Origin: UBA4729 sp039931245
Lineage (GTDB): Bacteria > Patescibacteriota > Saccharimonadia > Saccharimonadales > UBA4665
Direction of reading: 5' to 3'
Assembly: GCA_039931245.1 (NCBI GenBank)
Contig: JBDTSH010000028.1
Coordinates: 1-32,056 of the forward strand
Length of the DNA stretch: 32,056 nucleotides
Below, one piece after another: positions 23,755 through 31,700 of this stretch (position 1 is the first letter of the stretch; the number at the start of each line of letters is the position of its first letter). A program made the position numbers and the translations under genes. The notes beneath the pieces were generated by a model. It saw nothing but the letters and a program-made list of their open reading frames with translations. It ran no database searches and was not told the origin of the DNA.

Positions 23755-24474
23755 ATGTGGCAAGAAACCAAACATGGACTATATAAGCAGTTTAATTTCA
23801 AGAACTTCACTGAGGCTTTCGCGTTCATGACGCAAGTGGCGGCGCTGGCCCATGAATACCATCGCTACCCGCGCTGGGAAAATGAGTGGAGCGTGGTTCA
23901 AATTTGGCTGACAAGTATTAATCACAACGGCGATCGGCAAATTACGGAGGTGGAATCTCAATTAGCCCAAGCCATTGACGGTCTGCTTGATGCCCAAGTG
24001 GCGGCCCAAAAGTCGCAAGCTTTGCCGGCCCCGGAAAAAGTTAAAGTGTTTGCGGATGGCGGGTCGCGCGGCAACCCTGGTCCCTCAGCCAGTGGCTATG
24101 TGGTACTCGATGTCGAAGATAAGGTCATTATGGAGGCCGGCGTTTATTTAGGTATTACAACCAATAACCAGGCTGAATACACGGCCTTGAAGTTAGCGCT
24201 GGAGGCTTGTCATAAGCTCGGTGTGGAAGAAGTGCAAGTCTACATGGATAGTATGCTGGTCGTGAACCAAATGAGGGGCGTCTTTAAAATTAGAAACCGA
24301 GAGTTATGGCCAATCCACGAGGCAATTAAGCATCTCGTAGCCGGGTTTAGGCATGTCAGTTTTCAGCACGTGCCACGCGAGTTTAACCGGCTGGCAGACG
24401 CCCAGGTCAACAAAACTCTCGACACTGAGCTCGGTATCACTCATCTCAACCCTCCCATTCAGACTAATCCTTAG
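23755..24474 (+). CDS. Fusion of a pterin-carbinolamine-dehydratase-like domain and RNase HI
   Basis: 239 residues. Residues about 8-75 match the pterin-4a-carbinolamine dehydratase fold (FNFKNFTEAFAFMTQVAALA, then PRWENEWSVVQIWLTS). The catalytic HHP is replaced by RYP and the later T-H is altered, so dehydratase activity is doubtful. Residues about 93-225 form an RNase HI domain of the plant/archaeal-like ADGGSRGNPGPS type, with all four acidic catalytic residues: D101, E141, D165 and D215. It should cut RNA in RNA-DNA hybrids. TAAGAT (23743-23748) lies 6 bases before ATG 23755, so I choose that over ATG 23749. No Shine-Dalgarno. Confidence 0.85.
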   Translation: MWQETKHGLYKQFNFKNFTEAFAFMTQVAALAHEYHRYPRWENEWSVVQIWLTSINHNGDRQITEVESQLAQAIDGLLDAQVAAQKSQALPAPEKVKVFADGGSRGNPGPSASGYVVLDVEDKVIMEAGVYLGITTNNQAEYTALKLALEACHKLGVEEVQVYMDSMLVVNQMRGVFKIRNRELWPIHEAIKHLVAGFRHVSFQHVPREFNRLADAQVNKTLDTELGITHLNPPIQTNP

Positions 24475-24549
24475 CTCGACGATTTATTGGGACTTCGTCA
24501 TTTCAAACTGCTTATCTTGTGCCATCTGGGCGGACTGATTCTAGGGTGA

Positions 24550-24555
24550 TATAAT
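24550..24555 (+). promoter_or_regulatory. -10 element of rnpB
   Basis: Consensus TATAAT ends 6 bases before the predicted 5' end of RNase P RNA at 24562. It shows the same -10-to-start distance as the leaderless genes, here for a structural RNA. Confidence 0.7.
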
Positions 24556-24561
24556 TACAGG

Positions 24562-24922
24562 GCCAGATTATCGGCTAATCGCGTGTACTTGTACACGAGG
24601 AAAGTCCGGGCAGCATAGGGAAGGGCAGTCGCTAACGGCGACCGAGCGTTAAGCTTAGGGAAAGTGCCACAGAAACTAAACCGCCAGCTTGCTGGTAAGG
24701 ATGAAACGAGCGAGGTAAGAGCTCGCATTGCTGCACGGTGACGTGCAGGAAAGGTAAACCCTGCCTGCTGCAAGGAGATGAAGTGCTTGAGTTTAATCTC
24801 GAAGTTCCCGCTGGTATTTCATCATAAGATCCGCTTGAGCCTGCGAGCAATCGCTGGCCTAGATAGATGATTAGCAGTTCTGATTTATCAGGCTACAAAA
24901 CCCGGCTTATAGATAGTCTGGC
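24562..24922 (+). ncRNA. rnpB: RNase P RNA (bacterial type A-like)
   Basis: Catalytic RNA that removes tRNA 5' leaders. The conserved core is plain: GAGGAAAGTCCGGGC (24597-24611), ACAGAAA (24669-24675), GGTAAGAGCTCGC, GGTAAACCCTGCC and the 3' CAAAACCCGGCTTAT. The ends GCCAGATTAT and ATAGTCTGGC pair to form P1, which sets both limits at about 361 bases. An intrinsic terminator follows directly. Confidence 0.95.
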
Positions 24923-24959
24923 ACTAAAAAAATCCCACCTATGGCGGGATTTTTTAGTG
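24922..24959. terminator. Bidirectional terminator between rnpB and rplT
   Basis: A stem of about 16 bp, CACTAAAAAAATCCC with GGGATTTTTTAGTG plus a CC/GG extension around one mismatch, has T-rich arms both ways. It serves rnpB (+) and the infC-rpmI-rplT operon (-). Confidence 0.88.
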
Positions 24960-24974
24960 GTGGTAACGTTGAAT

Positions 24975-25319
24975 TTACTTCTGGGTAGCTTTGACGACAG
25001 CTGTAAAAGCCTTGGGCTCGTTGACTGCTAGTTCGGCCAGAACCTTGCGGTCGAGGGTGATACCAGCTGCTTTGAGGCCGGCGATCAATTTGCTGTAGGT
25101 CGTGTCGTTTAAGCGGGCAGCCGCGTTGATGCGGGTGTTCCACAACTCGCGAAATGTTCGCTTGCGATTTTTGCGGTCGCGGGTAGCGAATTGTAAAGCC
25201 TTGGTAACTGCTTGCCGACCGCGCTTGATGCTGGCGCGATTGGAGTGGGTCATCCCCTTAGTTGCTTTGCGGATCTTATTGTGTTTGGCGTGACCGGCGA
25301 CGCCGCGTTTGACTCTCAT
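24975..25319 (-). CDS. rplT: Ribosomal protein bL20
   Basis: 114 residues, near the usual length. MRVKRGVAGHAKHNKI, the basic N-terminal helix and FRELWNTRINAAARL are diagnostic of bL20, an early 50S assembly protein that binds 23S rRNA. A Shine-Dalgarno AGGAG lies before the ATG. Last gene of the infC-rpmI-rplT operon, four bases after rpmI. Confidence 0.97.
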   Translation of the reverse strand: MRVKRGVAGHAKHNKIRKATKGMTHSNRASIKRGRQAVTKALQFATRDRKNRKRTFRELWNTRINAAARLNDTTYSKLIAGLKAAGITLDRKVLAELAVNEPKAFTAVVKATQK

Positions 25320-25323
25320 TTAA

Positions 25324-25518
25324 TTAAACTCCTAAATTCTGCTTGATAAATCGGGCGACACCACCCGTTCGGGTAGTTAAACCGCTCAGGGCGCGTTTGC
25401 GCGCGCCGCTCTTTTTGCTCAAAAAGTGGTTCTTGTTGGCATGGCCGACTCGAACTTTACCGTTCTTGCTGACACGAGCGCGGTCTTTGGTACCGCTGTG
25501 AGTTTTTAGTTTTGGCAT
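25324..25518 (-). CDS. rpmI: Ribosomal protein bL35
   Basis: 64 residues, standard size. MPKLKTHSGTKDRARVSKNG and the basic centre (NHFLSKKSGARKRAL) match bL35. The ATG overlaps the infC stop by one base (TAATG), with AAGGAG inside the infC end, giving coupled translation in the conserved order infC-rpmI-rplT. Confidence 0.96.
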   Translation of the reverse strand: MPKLKTHSGTKDRARVSKNGKVRVGHANKNHFLSKKSGARKRALSGLTTRTGGVARFIKQNLGV

Positions 25519-26078
25519 TATGATTCTCCTTCTTGAGTCACGACTGATACGGTGGGCACAGGTTTGCGCGCGCCGCTACTACGTATTACAAAGTTAAGTT
25601 GTTTGCCCGATAATTGGGGGGCTTGGTCGACTACAATTGTATCACCAAAATCGTTGATCACACGGTCGGCGATTTTAAAACCGATATCCTTGTGGGCTAG
25701 TTCGCGTCCGCGGTAGAAGAGGGTAATCTTCACTTTATGGCCATCATCGAGAAACTTAACGACTTTCGACATTTTGACGCCGAGGTCGTGGTCACTGATT
25801 TTAAGCCCGAAGCGCATTTGCTTGAGTTCCGACGCCTTGGTTGTTTTGCGGTTCTTCTGCAGCTGCTTGGTCCGCTGGTAGTTGAATTTGCCCCAATCGA
25901 CAATTTTACAAACCGGCGGTTTGGCGTCTGGCGAAATTTCCACTAAATCCAATTCGCGTTCGGCAGCTAGTGCTAATGCTTCAATTCGGCTAAGAACGCC
26001 AAGTTGTTTGCCGTCTTCATCGATGACGCGTAGCTCTGGGGCTCGAATGTCTCCATTCAAGCGTGTGTATTTGGCGAT
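25518..26078 (-). CDS. infC: Translation initiation factor IF-3, probable ATC start
   Basis: 186 residues if begun at ATC (minus strand, 26076-26078). The N-terminal domain has LNGDIRAPELRVIDEDGKQLGV, the linker carries KNRKTTKASELKQMRF, and the C-terminal domain has KVVKFLDDGHKVKITLFYRGRE. No in-frame ATG or GTG precedes the conserved start. The ATC has a full AAGGAG (26087-26092) eight bases upstream, whereas the next candidate, TTG 26058-26060, has none. IF-3 rejects weak start codons, so a rare start lets it limit its own synthesis, as with AUU in E. coli. The TTG start, giving 180 residues, remains possible. Confidence 0.93.
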   Translation of the reverse strand: MAKYTRLNGDIRAPELRVIDEDGKQLGVLSRIEALALAAERELDLVEISPDAKPPVCKIVDWGKFNYQRTKQLQKNRKTTKASELKQMRFGLKISDHDLGVKMSKVVKFLDDGHKVKITLFYRGRELAHKDIGFKIADRVINDFGDTIVVDQAPQLSGKQLNFVIRSSGARKPVPTVSVVTQEGES

Positions 26079-26116
26079 AAACGTGTCTCCTTAGTTCTTG
26101 GTTTTTTCGTATTAGC

Positions 26117-26145
26117 ATTTTAACAGATAAGAAGACAGGGGTCAA
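26117..26145 (-). promoter_or_regulatory. Promoter of the infC-rpmI-rplT operon
   Basis: On the minus strand TTGACC (26140-26145), a 17-bp spacer and TAAAAT (26117-26122) predict a start near 26110. The leader before the ATC codon is then only about 31 bases, so the long L20-binding leader known from Firmicutes and Enterobacteria is absent. Confidence 0.8.
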
Positions 26146-26620
26146 ATGTTGTCTCTTACGTCGGGACCATGACCGGCAACCCTTGAGGGGTGGAGGCTAC
26201 GTGGAGGGAATAACGGGGTATTTAGCTGACTGGGGTGTAAGTGGAGCAACCGACTCTGGGCCTTTAAAGCGTTCGCGTTAATCGGACAGGCCGGCGACCG
26301 CTATTAGCAGGAAATTCGGAAGGAGGAAAGCTAGGTTGAAAAAAGTCCTCGGTATATAGAGGGATTTGAGGGTAACGATTTATCCCCAGCTGAAATTTTG
26401 CCGATATCATCGTGATCGGCACGGCTGCAGCTAGGGAGGTTAAACCTGTCGCCGTTGGAGTAAGTTTTATCGAAGTTAGCTGGTATCTAATGGCTAGTTG
26501 TCAAAATGGCCGATGCGATCGCCGCGCCGCAGTTGGAATACTAGTCCGGAGTCTCGACTTAAAAGGAGTTAGTCCCATCTATCTGTTGATTGAAAATGAT
26601 ACTTTCGGCAGGAATGCTGC
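26146..26620. other. Gene-free region upstream of the infC promoter
   Basis: Frames are broken, and no RNA gene could be recognised. A 70-codon plus-strand frame at 26412-26624 has no promoter or Shine-Dalgarno and is probably chance. TTATCCCCA at about 26380 is one mismatch from a DnaA box. Confidence 0.5.
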
Positions 26621-26881
26621 CTAGGCGCTCCTAGCCCTTATCGATCGACTCAACTTAGCAAAGCTGACGAAAATAATGTTCGACAAATCGTCGTAGTCGC
26701 TTTTTTTCGTTTGTAGAATCAGGAGCTCATGACCTTTTCCGTAGTTACCCTGATGATTGTGAGAAGTAAGCAAAGTTTCATAGCCACGCCGTCCATTGCT
26801 TTTGCCATAATACAGCTCGCCTAAGGCTGCATTGGGTATCGTAAAGTGCCAATTTACTAGATACTTAACAGAGGTGAACAT
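26621..26881 (-). CDS. Possible small protein of unknown function
   Basis: 86 residues with balanced composition (for example LGELYYGKSNGRRGYETLL and YDDLSNIIFVSFAKLS). No family, signal peptide or membrane segment. It has no Shine-Dalgarno, and the nearest AT-rich -10-like sequence is 4 bases before the ATG, closer than in other leaderless genes here. It starts just beyond a terminator, so it could be an independent unit or a decayed gene. Confidence 0.35.
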   Translation of the reverse strand: MFTSVKYLVNWHFTIPNAALGELYYGKSNGRRGYETLLTSHNHQGNYGKGHELLILQTKKSDYDDLSNIIFVSFAKLSRSIRARSA

Positions 26882-26902
26882 ATAAAAAATAGTCTGTAAT
26901 CT

Positions 26903-26937
26903 AAAACAACGACTTGCGAGAAGTCGTTGTTTTTTTT
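26903..26937 (+). terminator. Strong intrinsic terminator in the second gene-poor region
   Basis: A 13-bp stem (26903-26915 with 26921-26933) around loop GCGAG continues into an uninterrupted T-run to 26937. The minus strand also has a short T-run. No plus-strand gene is recognisable upstream. Confidence 0.88.
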
Positions 26938-27659
26938 GAGGTCTTTTTTGTTTTTGAGCACTTATTTTGTTCAGGTGCTATGCCTATAGTAGTAGATGCA
27001 AGCCCCCTCGTCAATAACAATAATGCTTATATTTACATATTCCTGTGTATAACTCATAACACTTTGAATCAGCTGATTAATAGAGCGGTAACTCCTTAGG
27101 GGTGGAGGGTGTTGTGAGCATTAAATATAGAAAGCATAAAATCTTACTGAGTAATCAATTGAATAAGGGGAGGCGATAAACATAGGTATGAAGGTTTGTT
27201 GCTTGGCGGGTTCAGGCAACGGCATAAAGTTGGAAACGATAGCAACGGATTGAGTGAGCGGCAATTTTGCGAAGATTGAAATTTAAGGGGTCACAGCATG
27301 ACTGCGGGTACGTTTTAGAGTGCCAAACACAATAGCTAATGATTAATTGGCTTTCTCTCGTTGACTGCCTTAGACACATGCGTAGGGCTTTTACGACGCG
27401 ATACCGACACGATGCTTAGGTTAGATCAACTAGAAATGCGCGTTCAATTGGCTCTATTCATTTTTGCGAGCTAGGCCGGTGCAAAGTTAATAAATATTTA
27501 ATTAACTTTGGGCGAACGCAGCCCCGTCGCTTGGCATGAAGCAGCGGACGGTTTTCCGGAATCACGTAAATAAATATAGCTGTGAAAAACGCAGCTATAT
27601 TGGACAGCCTATAAGTGGTACGGATAGGACTCGACCAGTTGCTAACAAGCGTTAACGGA
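26938..27659. other. Gene-free region with two AT-rich hairpins
   Basis: No credible long frame. Two perfect 10-bp inverted repeats stand out: 27482-27510 (CAAAGTTAAT/ATTAACTTTG) and 27573-27601 (AATATAGCTG/CAGCTATATT, 9-base loop). Neither has a T-tail. TGTGTATAA near 27043 is a DnaA-box-like match on the minus strand. Confidence 0.5.
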
Positions 27660-27688
27660 TTGACATTTTACAGGGCTCGTGCTAGATT
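27660..27688 (+). promoter_or_regulatory. Strong promoter with extended -10
   Basis: Perfect -35 TTGACA (27660-27665), 17-bp spacer, and TGC-TAGATT, an extended -10 (hexamer 27683-27688). The predicted start is 27695. Confidence 0.75.
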
Positions 27689-27745
27689 AACTGGGTAAGT
27701 CACAAAAACAAAAAGCTACTTACGATCTATTCTCTTCTACGGGTT

Positions 27746-27934
27746 GTGTCATCGCTCTTTTTAGCCCTAAAGGCTATAAGAGCGGTCAGTCTAAGCCATG
27801 GGCAACAAGCGCTATACATTCTATTTTTAATGGGCGGATTTGTTGCCCGGGCACCATACCTTTTACCTACGCCCGGGCTCTCTAGCACGGCGTCTTTATT
27901 ACAAACCGACAATTCCGCACCGATTTTATTGTAA
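27746..27934 (+). CDS. Possible small membrane protein, start uncertain
   Basis: 62 residues from GTG 27746, with hydrophobic segments (SSLFLALKAI, ALYILFLMGGFVA). The same frame is open upstream to 27686 and adds a basic stretch (KNKKLLTIYSLLRVV), which would give a natural membrane-protein N-terminus. Six bases after the -10, exactly where leaderless starts fall elsewhere here, the in-frame codon is GTA at 27695. So either a non-standard start is used, or a structured leader precedes GTG 27746. Hairpins at 27753-27784 and 27800-27848 lie in this stretch. Its stop overlaps the -10 box of the next gene. Confidence 0.4.
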   Translation: MSSLFLALKAIRAVSLSHGQQALYILFLMGGFVARAPYLLPTPGLSSTASLLQTDNSAPILL

Positions 27935-27944
27935 AATGATAGCT

Positions 27945-28304
27945 ATGAGAAAAATCCTCACCCACAAGAAATATCTATTGCCGTTCGGCCTCGTGGCCGC
28001 TGATTTACTGTTTTTTGGCTTCACGAACCCCGCTCGGGTCTCGTCGCCCTTACTTATAGTTGGATTTTTATTAGTGGTGGTGACTCTTTATGTCGGTCTG
28101 CGATTCTTTTTATCGATTGCCGGGGTTTATAATCCATGGTTTCGTCGGCAAAAACGACCGGTCGCCTACCTTACTGGCTTGCTGGGTGTGACGATCGCCC
28201 TGCAGTCAATTGGCCAACTCACCTTGCGCGACGTTGTTGTGCTCACGGTCTTGTCCGGAGTCATGGGATTGTATTATGACTATAGTAAAAGTAAAACGGC
28301 CTAG
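27945..28304 (+). CDS. Small membrane protein of unknown function
   Basis: 119 residues with a basic N-terminus (MRKILTHKKY) and four predicted transmembrane helices: LPFGLVAADLLFFGF, LLIVGFLLVVVTLYVGL, PVAYLTGLLGVTIALQSI and DVVVLTVLSGVMGLYY. I recognise no family. TAAAAT (27932-27937) ends 7 bases before ATG 27945 with no Shine-Dalgarno, so I choose this start over ATG 27936, which overlaps the -10 box, and over the longer open frame from 27840. The preceding small ORF may belong to the same process. Confidence 0.68.
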   Translation: MRKILTHKKYLLPFGLVAADLLFFGFTNPARVSSPLLIVGFLLVVVTLYVGLRFFLSIAGVYNPWFRRQKRPVAYLTGLLGVTIALQSIGQLTLRDVVVLTVLSGVMGLYYDYSKSKTA

Positions 28305-28354
28305 CAGAGCTTAAGTGGTACGTTTTATAGAGTTTAACCTGTATAATATATGCC

Positions 28355-28774
28355 ATGAACCCTCAAATGCCTAACCAGCCAGCCGGCTTTAATTTGCCGC
28401 CGCCTTACTCAGAATTATCGGCCGTGGGGCCTGAGCCCAGCACCGTCTCCGGGTCAGTCGAGATGGATCGCTCTGCTGCCGAGAACGCTCCTCTAATCAA
28501 GTCATCCGTGCCGCCAACTCTATTGCCATTGCCGCCTAGTTTTGCGACAAATCCTTTGAGAGGCCAAACGATTGTAGTTCCTACTACAACAAGTCCAACG
28601 GGAGTAAGCCAGACACAGGATGAAGATTTGATAGAGAAAGAATATGTCGATCGTGCCAAGGCTATTGTGGAAAAAACTCAAAATGATCCATATCAACAGA
28701 GTAAAGAGCTAAATTTTCTGCGCGCTGATTTTATGAAAACGAACTATCAAAAGCAGATCAAGTTGAGCGAGTAG
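28355..28774 (+). CDS. Proline-rich disordered protein upstream of the VirD4/TraC-like ATPase
   Basis: 139 residues. The first 90 are rich in Pro/Ser/Thr and probably disordered, without a signal peptide. The last 50 (EDLIEKEYVDRAKAIVEKTQ...FLRADFMKTNYQKQIKLS) form a charged helical module, likely the conserved part. It ends five bases before the large ATPase gene, so the two should form an operon and probably interact. TATAAT (28342-28347) ends 7 bases before the ATG without a Shine-Dalgarno, indicating leaderless translation of the first gene. Confidence 0.7.
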   Translation: MNPQMPNQPAGFNLPPPYSELSAVGPEPSTVSGSVEMDRSAAENAPLIKSSVPPTLLPLPPSFATNPLRGQTIVVPTTTSPTGVSQTQDEDLIEKEYVDRAKAIVEKTQNDPYQQSKELNFLRADFMKTNYQKQIKLSE

Positions 28775-28779
28775 TAATT

Positions 28780-31700
28780 ATGACAGCACTACTTTACATA
28801 GTTGGGACGATTTTTTTGTTGGCTTTGATCGCTGGTCCGATTGTCTACATGCAAGTGCGTCGCAACTTCCGTGAACAAAAAAACTATGAACGCGGCCTCA
28901 AAATTGTGCCGTTTTTAATCCACCTACCACCACCAAGTGATGACGTCGAATTAGGCGGGCGGGACGTCCGTGATGTCACGGACGAGACGATTAGCCGGGC
29001 GCAAGTTATATACAATATTATTGCCAGTACCGTCCAGAAGGGATTTAAGAGTAAATTCTATGGCCAGCGTCATTTTGCATTTGAGATTGTCGGCTCGCAA
29101 GGATTTGTCTATTTCTATGCCGCCGTACCGATTGCACTGTCGGAAGTAGTGAAGCAGGCAATTAACAGTGCCTACCCGGCGGCTCGAATGGAGGAAGTGG
29201 CTGATCACAATATTTTTAGCCGTGTTGGCAAGAGTAGTGCCACGATTGGTGGCGAGTTAAGCCTCAAAGAACCTTATGCCTATCCCATCGCCACCTATCA
29301 AGATTTGAAGCGTGACGCCATGCAGTCAATTTTAAATGCCTTATCGACTCTGGATAAAGAAGACGGCGCGGCCATTCAGATACTGATTCGCCCGGCCGAA
29401 CCCAGCTGGCGGAAGAATGCCAATGCTATCGCCAACGCCAAGCGCAAAGGTAATGATAAGAAGCTGAAAGCGGCTGATATTCTCAAAGGCGTTGCGGTCG
29501 GTTTCGTAAAGCCACTCGAGGGCGGCAGTGATAAAGGTAGCCCCAAACCCGAGTTGTCTAACCTTGATCAAAATATTTTGGACGCAATCGATGACAAAAC
29601 GAGGCACCCTGGCTTTGAGGTGCTGATTAGGGTTGTCGCCTCTTCGAATATTAGCCAACGATCCCAGGCTATCCTGACGAATATTGTGGCGAGCTTCTCC
29701 TTATACGATGCGCCGGGCAAGAATGGCTTTAAATACACTCCTACTAAAGATGTCGAGAGTCTGATTACTGCCTGCATCATGCGCTTCTTCCCCCAGCAGA
29801 ATAAGAAAACGATTTTAAATTCTGTTGAACTTGCCACATTATTCCACTTTCCAGACCAGCGTAACATTCCAACATCTCAATTAACCCGGCAAGACTCCAA
29901 GCAAGTCGACGGACCTCGTAATGTACCCGACGAGGGCATGTTGCTGGGCTACAATGTCTTCCGTGGTGCGAAAAAGCCGATTCGCCTCGGCCTCGGTGAC
30001 CGCCAGCGCCATATGTATGTCGTCGGTCAGACCGGTACCGGTAAATCTACCTACATGGAGAACTTGGCACTGCAGGACATGCTCAATGGCAACGGGTTTG
30101 CCTTCGTCGATCCGCACGGTGACGTCGTTGAGCGTTTGCTAGCAATGGTTCCAAAAGAGCGCACTGAAGATGTGATTTACTTCTCGCCGGCGGAGATGGA
30201 CTTTCCGATGGGCCTGAACTTGTTTGAGTTTAACTCGCCCGATCAGAAAGACTTCTTGATTCAAGAGGCCCTCAACATGCTGTACAAACTGTATGACCCG
30301 CAGCACCAAGGAATTATGGGCCCGCGCTACGAACACTTGTTCCGCAATGCCGCATTAACTATCATGGCTGACCCAGAGGGTGGTACGTTCGTGGATATTC
30401 CGAAACTGTTTCGTGACCCGCAATATGTCCAACAGAAGCTCAAACATGTAACAGATTTAAACGTCCTCGAGTTTTGGCAGAAGGAGATGCCACAATCTCA
30501 GCGCTCGAATGAGTTTGGTGATGTCGTAAGCTGGTTTGTCAGTAAATTCGGTGCTTTCCTGAGCAACGAAATGATGCGTAACATCATCGGTCAAACAAAG
30601 AGTGCCTTTGATCTCCGCGATGTCATGGACAATAAGAAAATTTTGCTCGTCAACTTGAGCAAAGGCCGAACGGGGGAGTTAAACTCGAAGTTGCTCGGCA
30701 TGATATTTGTGATGAAATTCCAAGCTGCTGCCATGAGCCGTAGTAACATTCCGGAAGACCAGCGAGTCGACTTTAGTCTGTATGTTGATGAATTCCAGAA
30801 CTTCTCGACTGATAGCTTTGCAACGATCATGTCCGAAGCCCGTAAATATCATTTAAATCTGATTGTGGCCAACCAGTTTACGACTCAGTTAACTCCGGAA
30901 ATTCGCGACGCGGTATTTGGCAATATGGGTACGATCGTATCGTTTAGGATCGGCCAAAATGATGTCGAGAGCCTGGGCAAGTATTATCAGCCGGTATTCA
31001 TCGGTGATGATTTACTGCGCATACCAAACTACAATACGATTGTCCGAACACTAATTGGCGGCGTGCCGACGCAGCCTTTTAGTATGGCGACGCTGCCGGC
31101 ATTGGGCACACCGAATCTACGCTTGGCCGAGGCGCTGAAACAATTGTCAGCTGCCAAGTATGGCAAACCGAAAGCTGGAGTCGAGAAGGCTATTTTTGCG
31201 CGCATGACAACGAAAGAGGAATCTAAGCCGGCATTTGGCGCGGCACCGGCCGCCAGTCCCTTTGGGTCTGGAGCGTCAGCTGCTGCGACCGCTTCGCCGT
31301 TTGGGCCGGCTCGAGGGTCAGGGCGGGCTCCGGCAGTCGCTAACTCACAAACACCGGCGGGGAGTAGCGGTTCGTCCTTCCTGGACGAATGGCTTTCGAA
31401 GCGCCGAGCGACGCCGCTGGCACCACCAGCTAATTCAGCGCTTTCCGAGCAGCCTTCTAAAATTGGGTCCGCCGTTGGCGCTAGCCCAATTACAGCTTAT
31501 CCAGCGCTCGATGCTGATAGCGATAACGATGTTCAGACTCCGCCCAGCCCAAAATTTAACACCTCTCCAGGACAACAGCAACCGCTAGTAAATATGGATG
31601 CCAAAAATCAGGTCGCTCTAAACGACACGATAGCTCGACAGGAAAACATTTCTAGCGGTGAAATAGAGAACAGTGAAGTCGATAAAATTGCCGGTGAGTT

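Noticed and set aside
26281..26345. SRP-RNA-like CGGAAGG motif
   Set aside because: The matching CAGG/AGCA symmetric loop of SRP domain IV is not present.
10472..27051. Scattered DnaA-box-like sites as evidence of a replication origin
   Set aside because: Single sites at 10472, 16392, 17130, 26380 and 27043 are not clustered, and no dnaA or dnaN is in the window.
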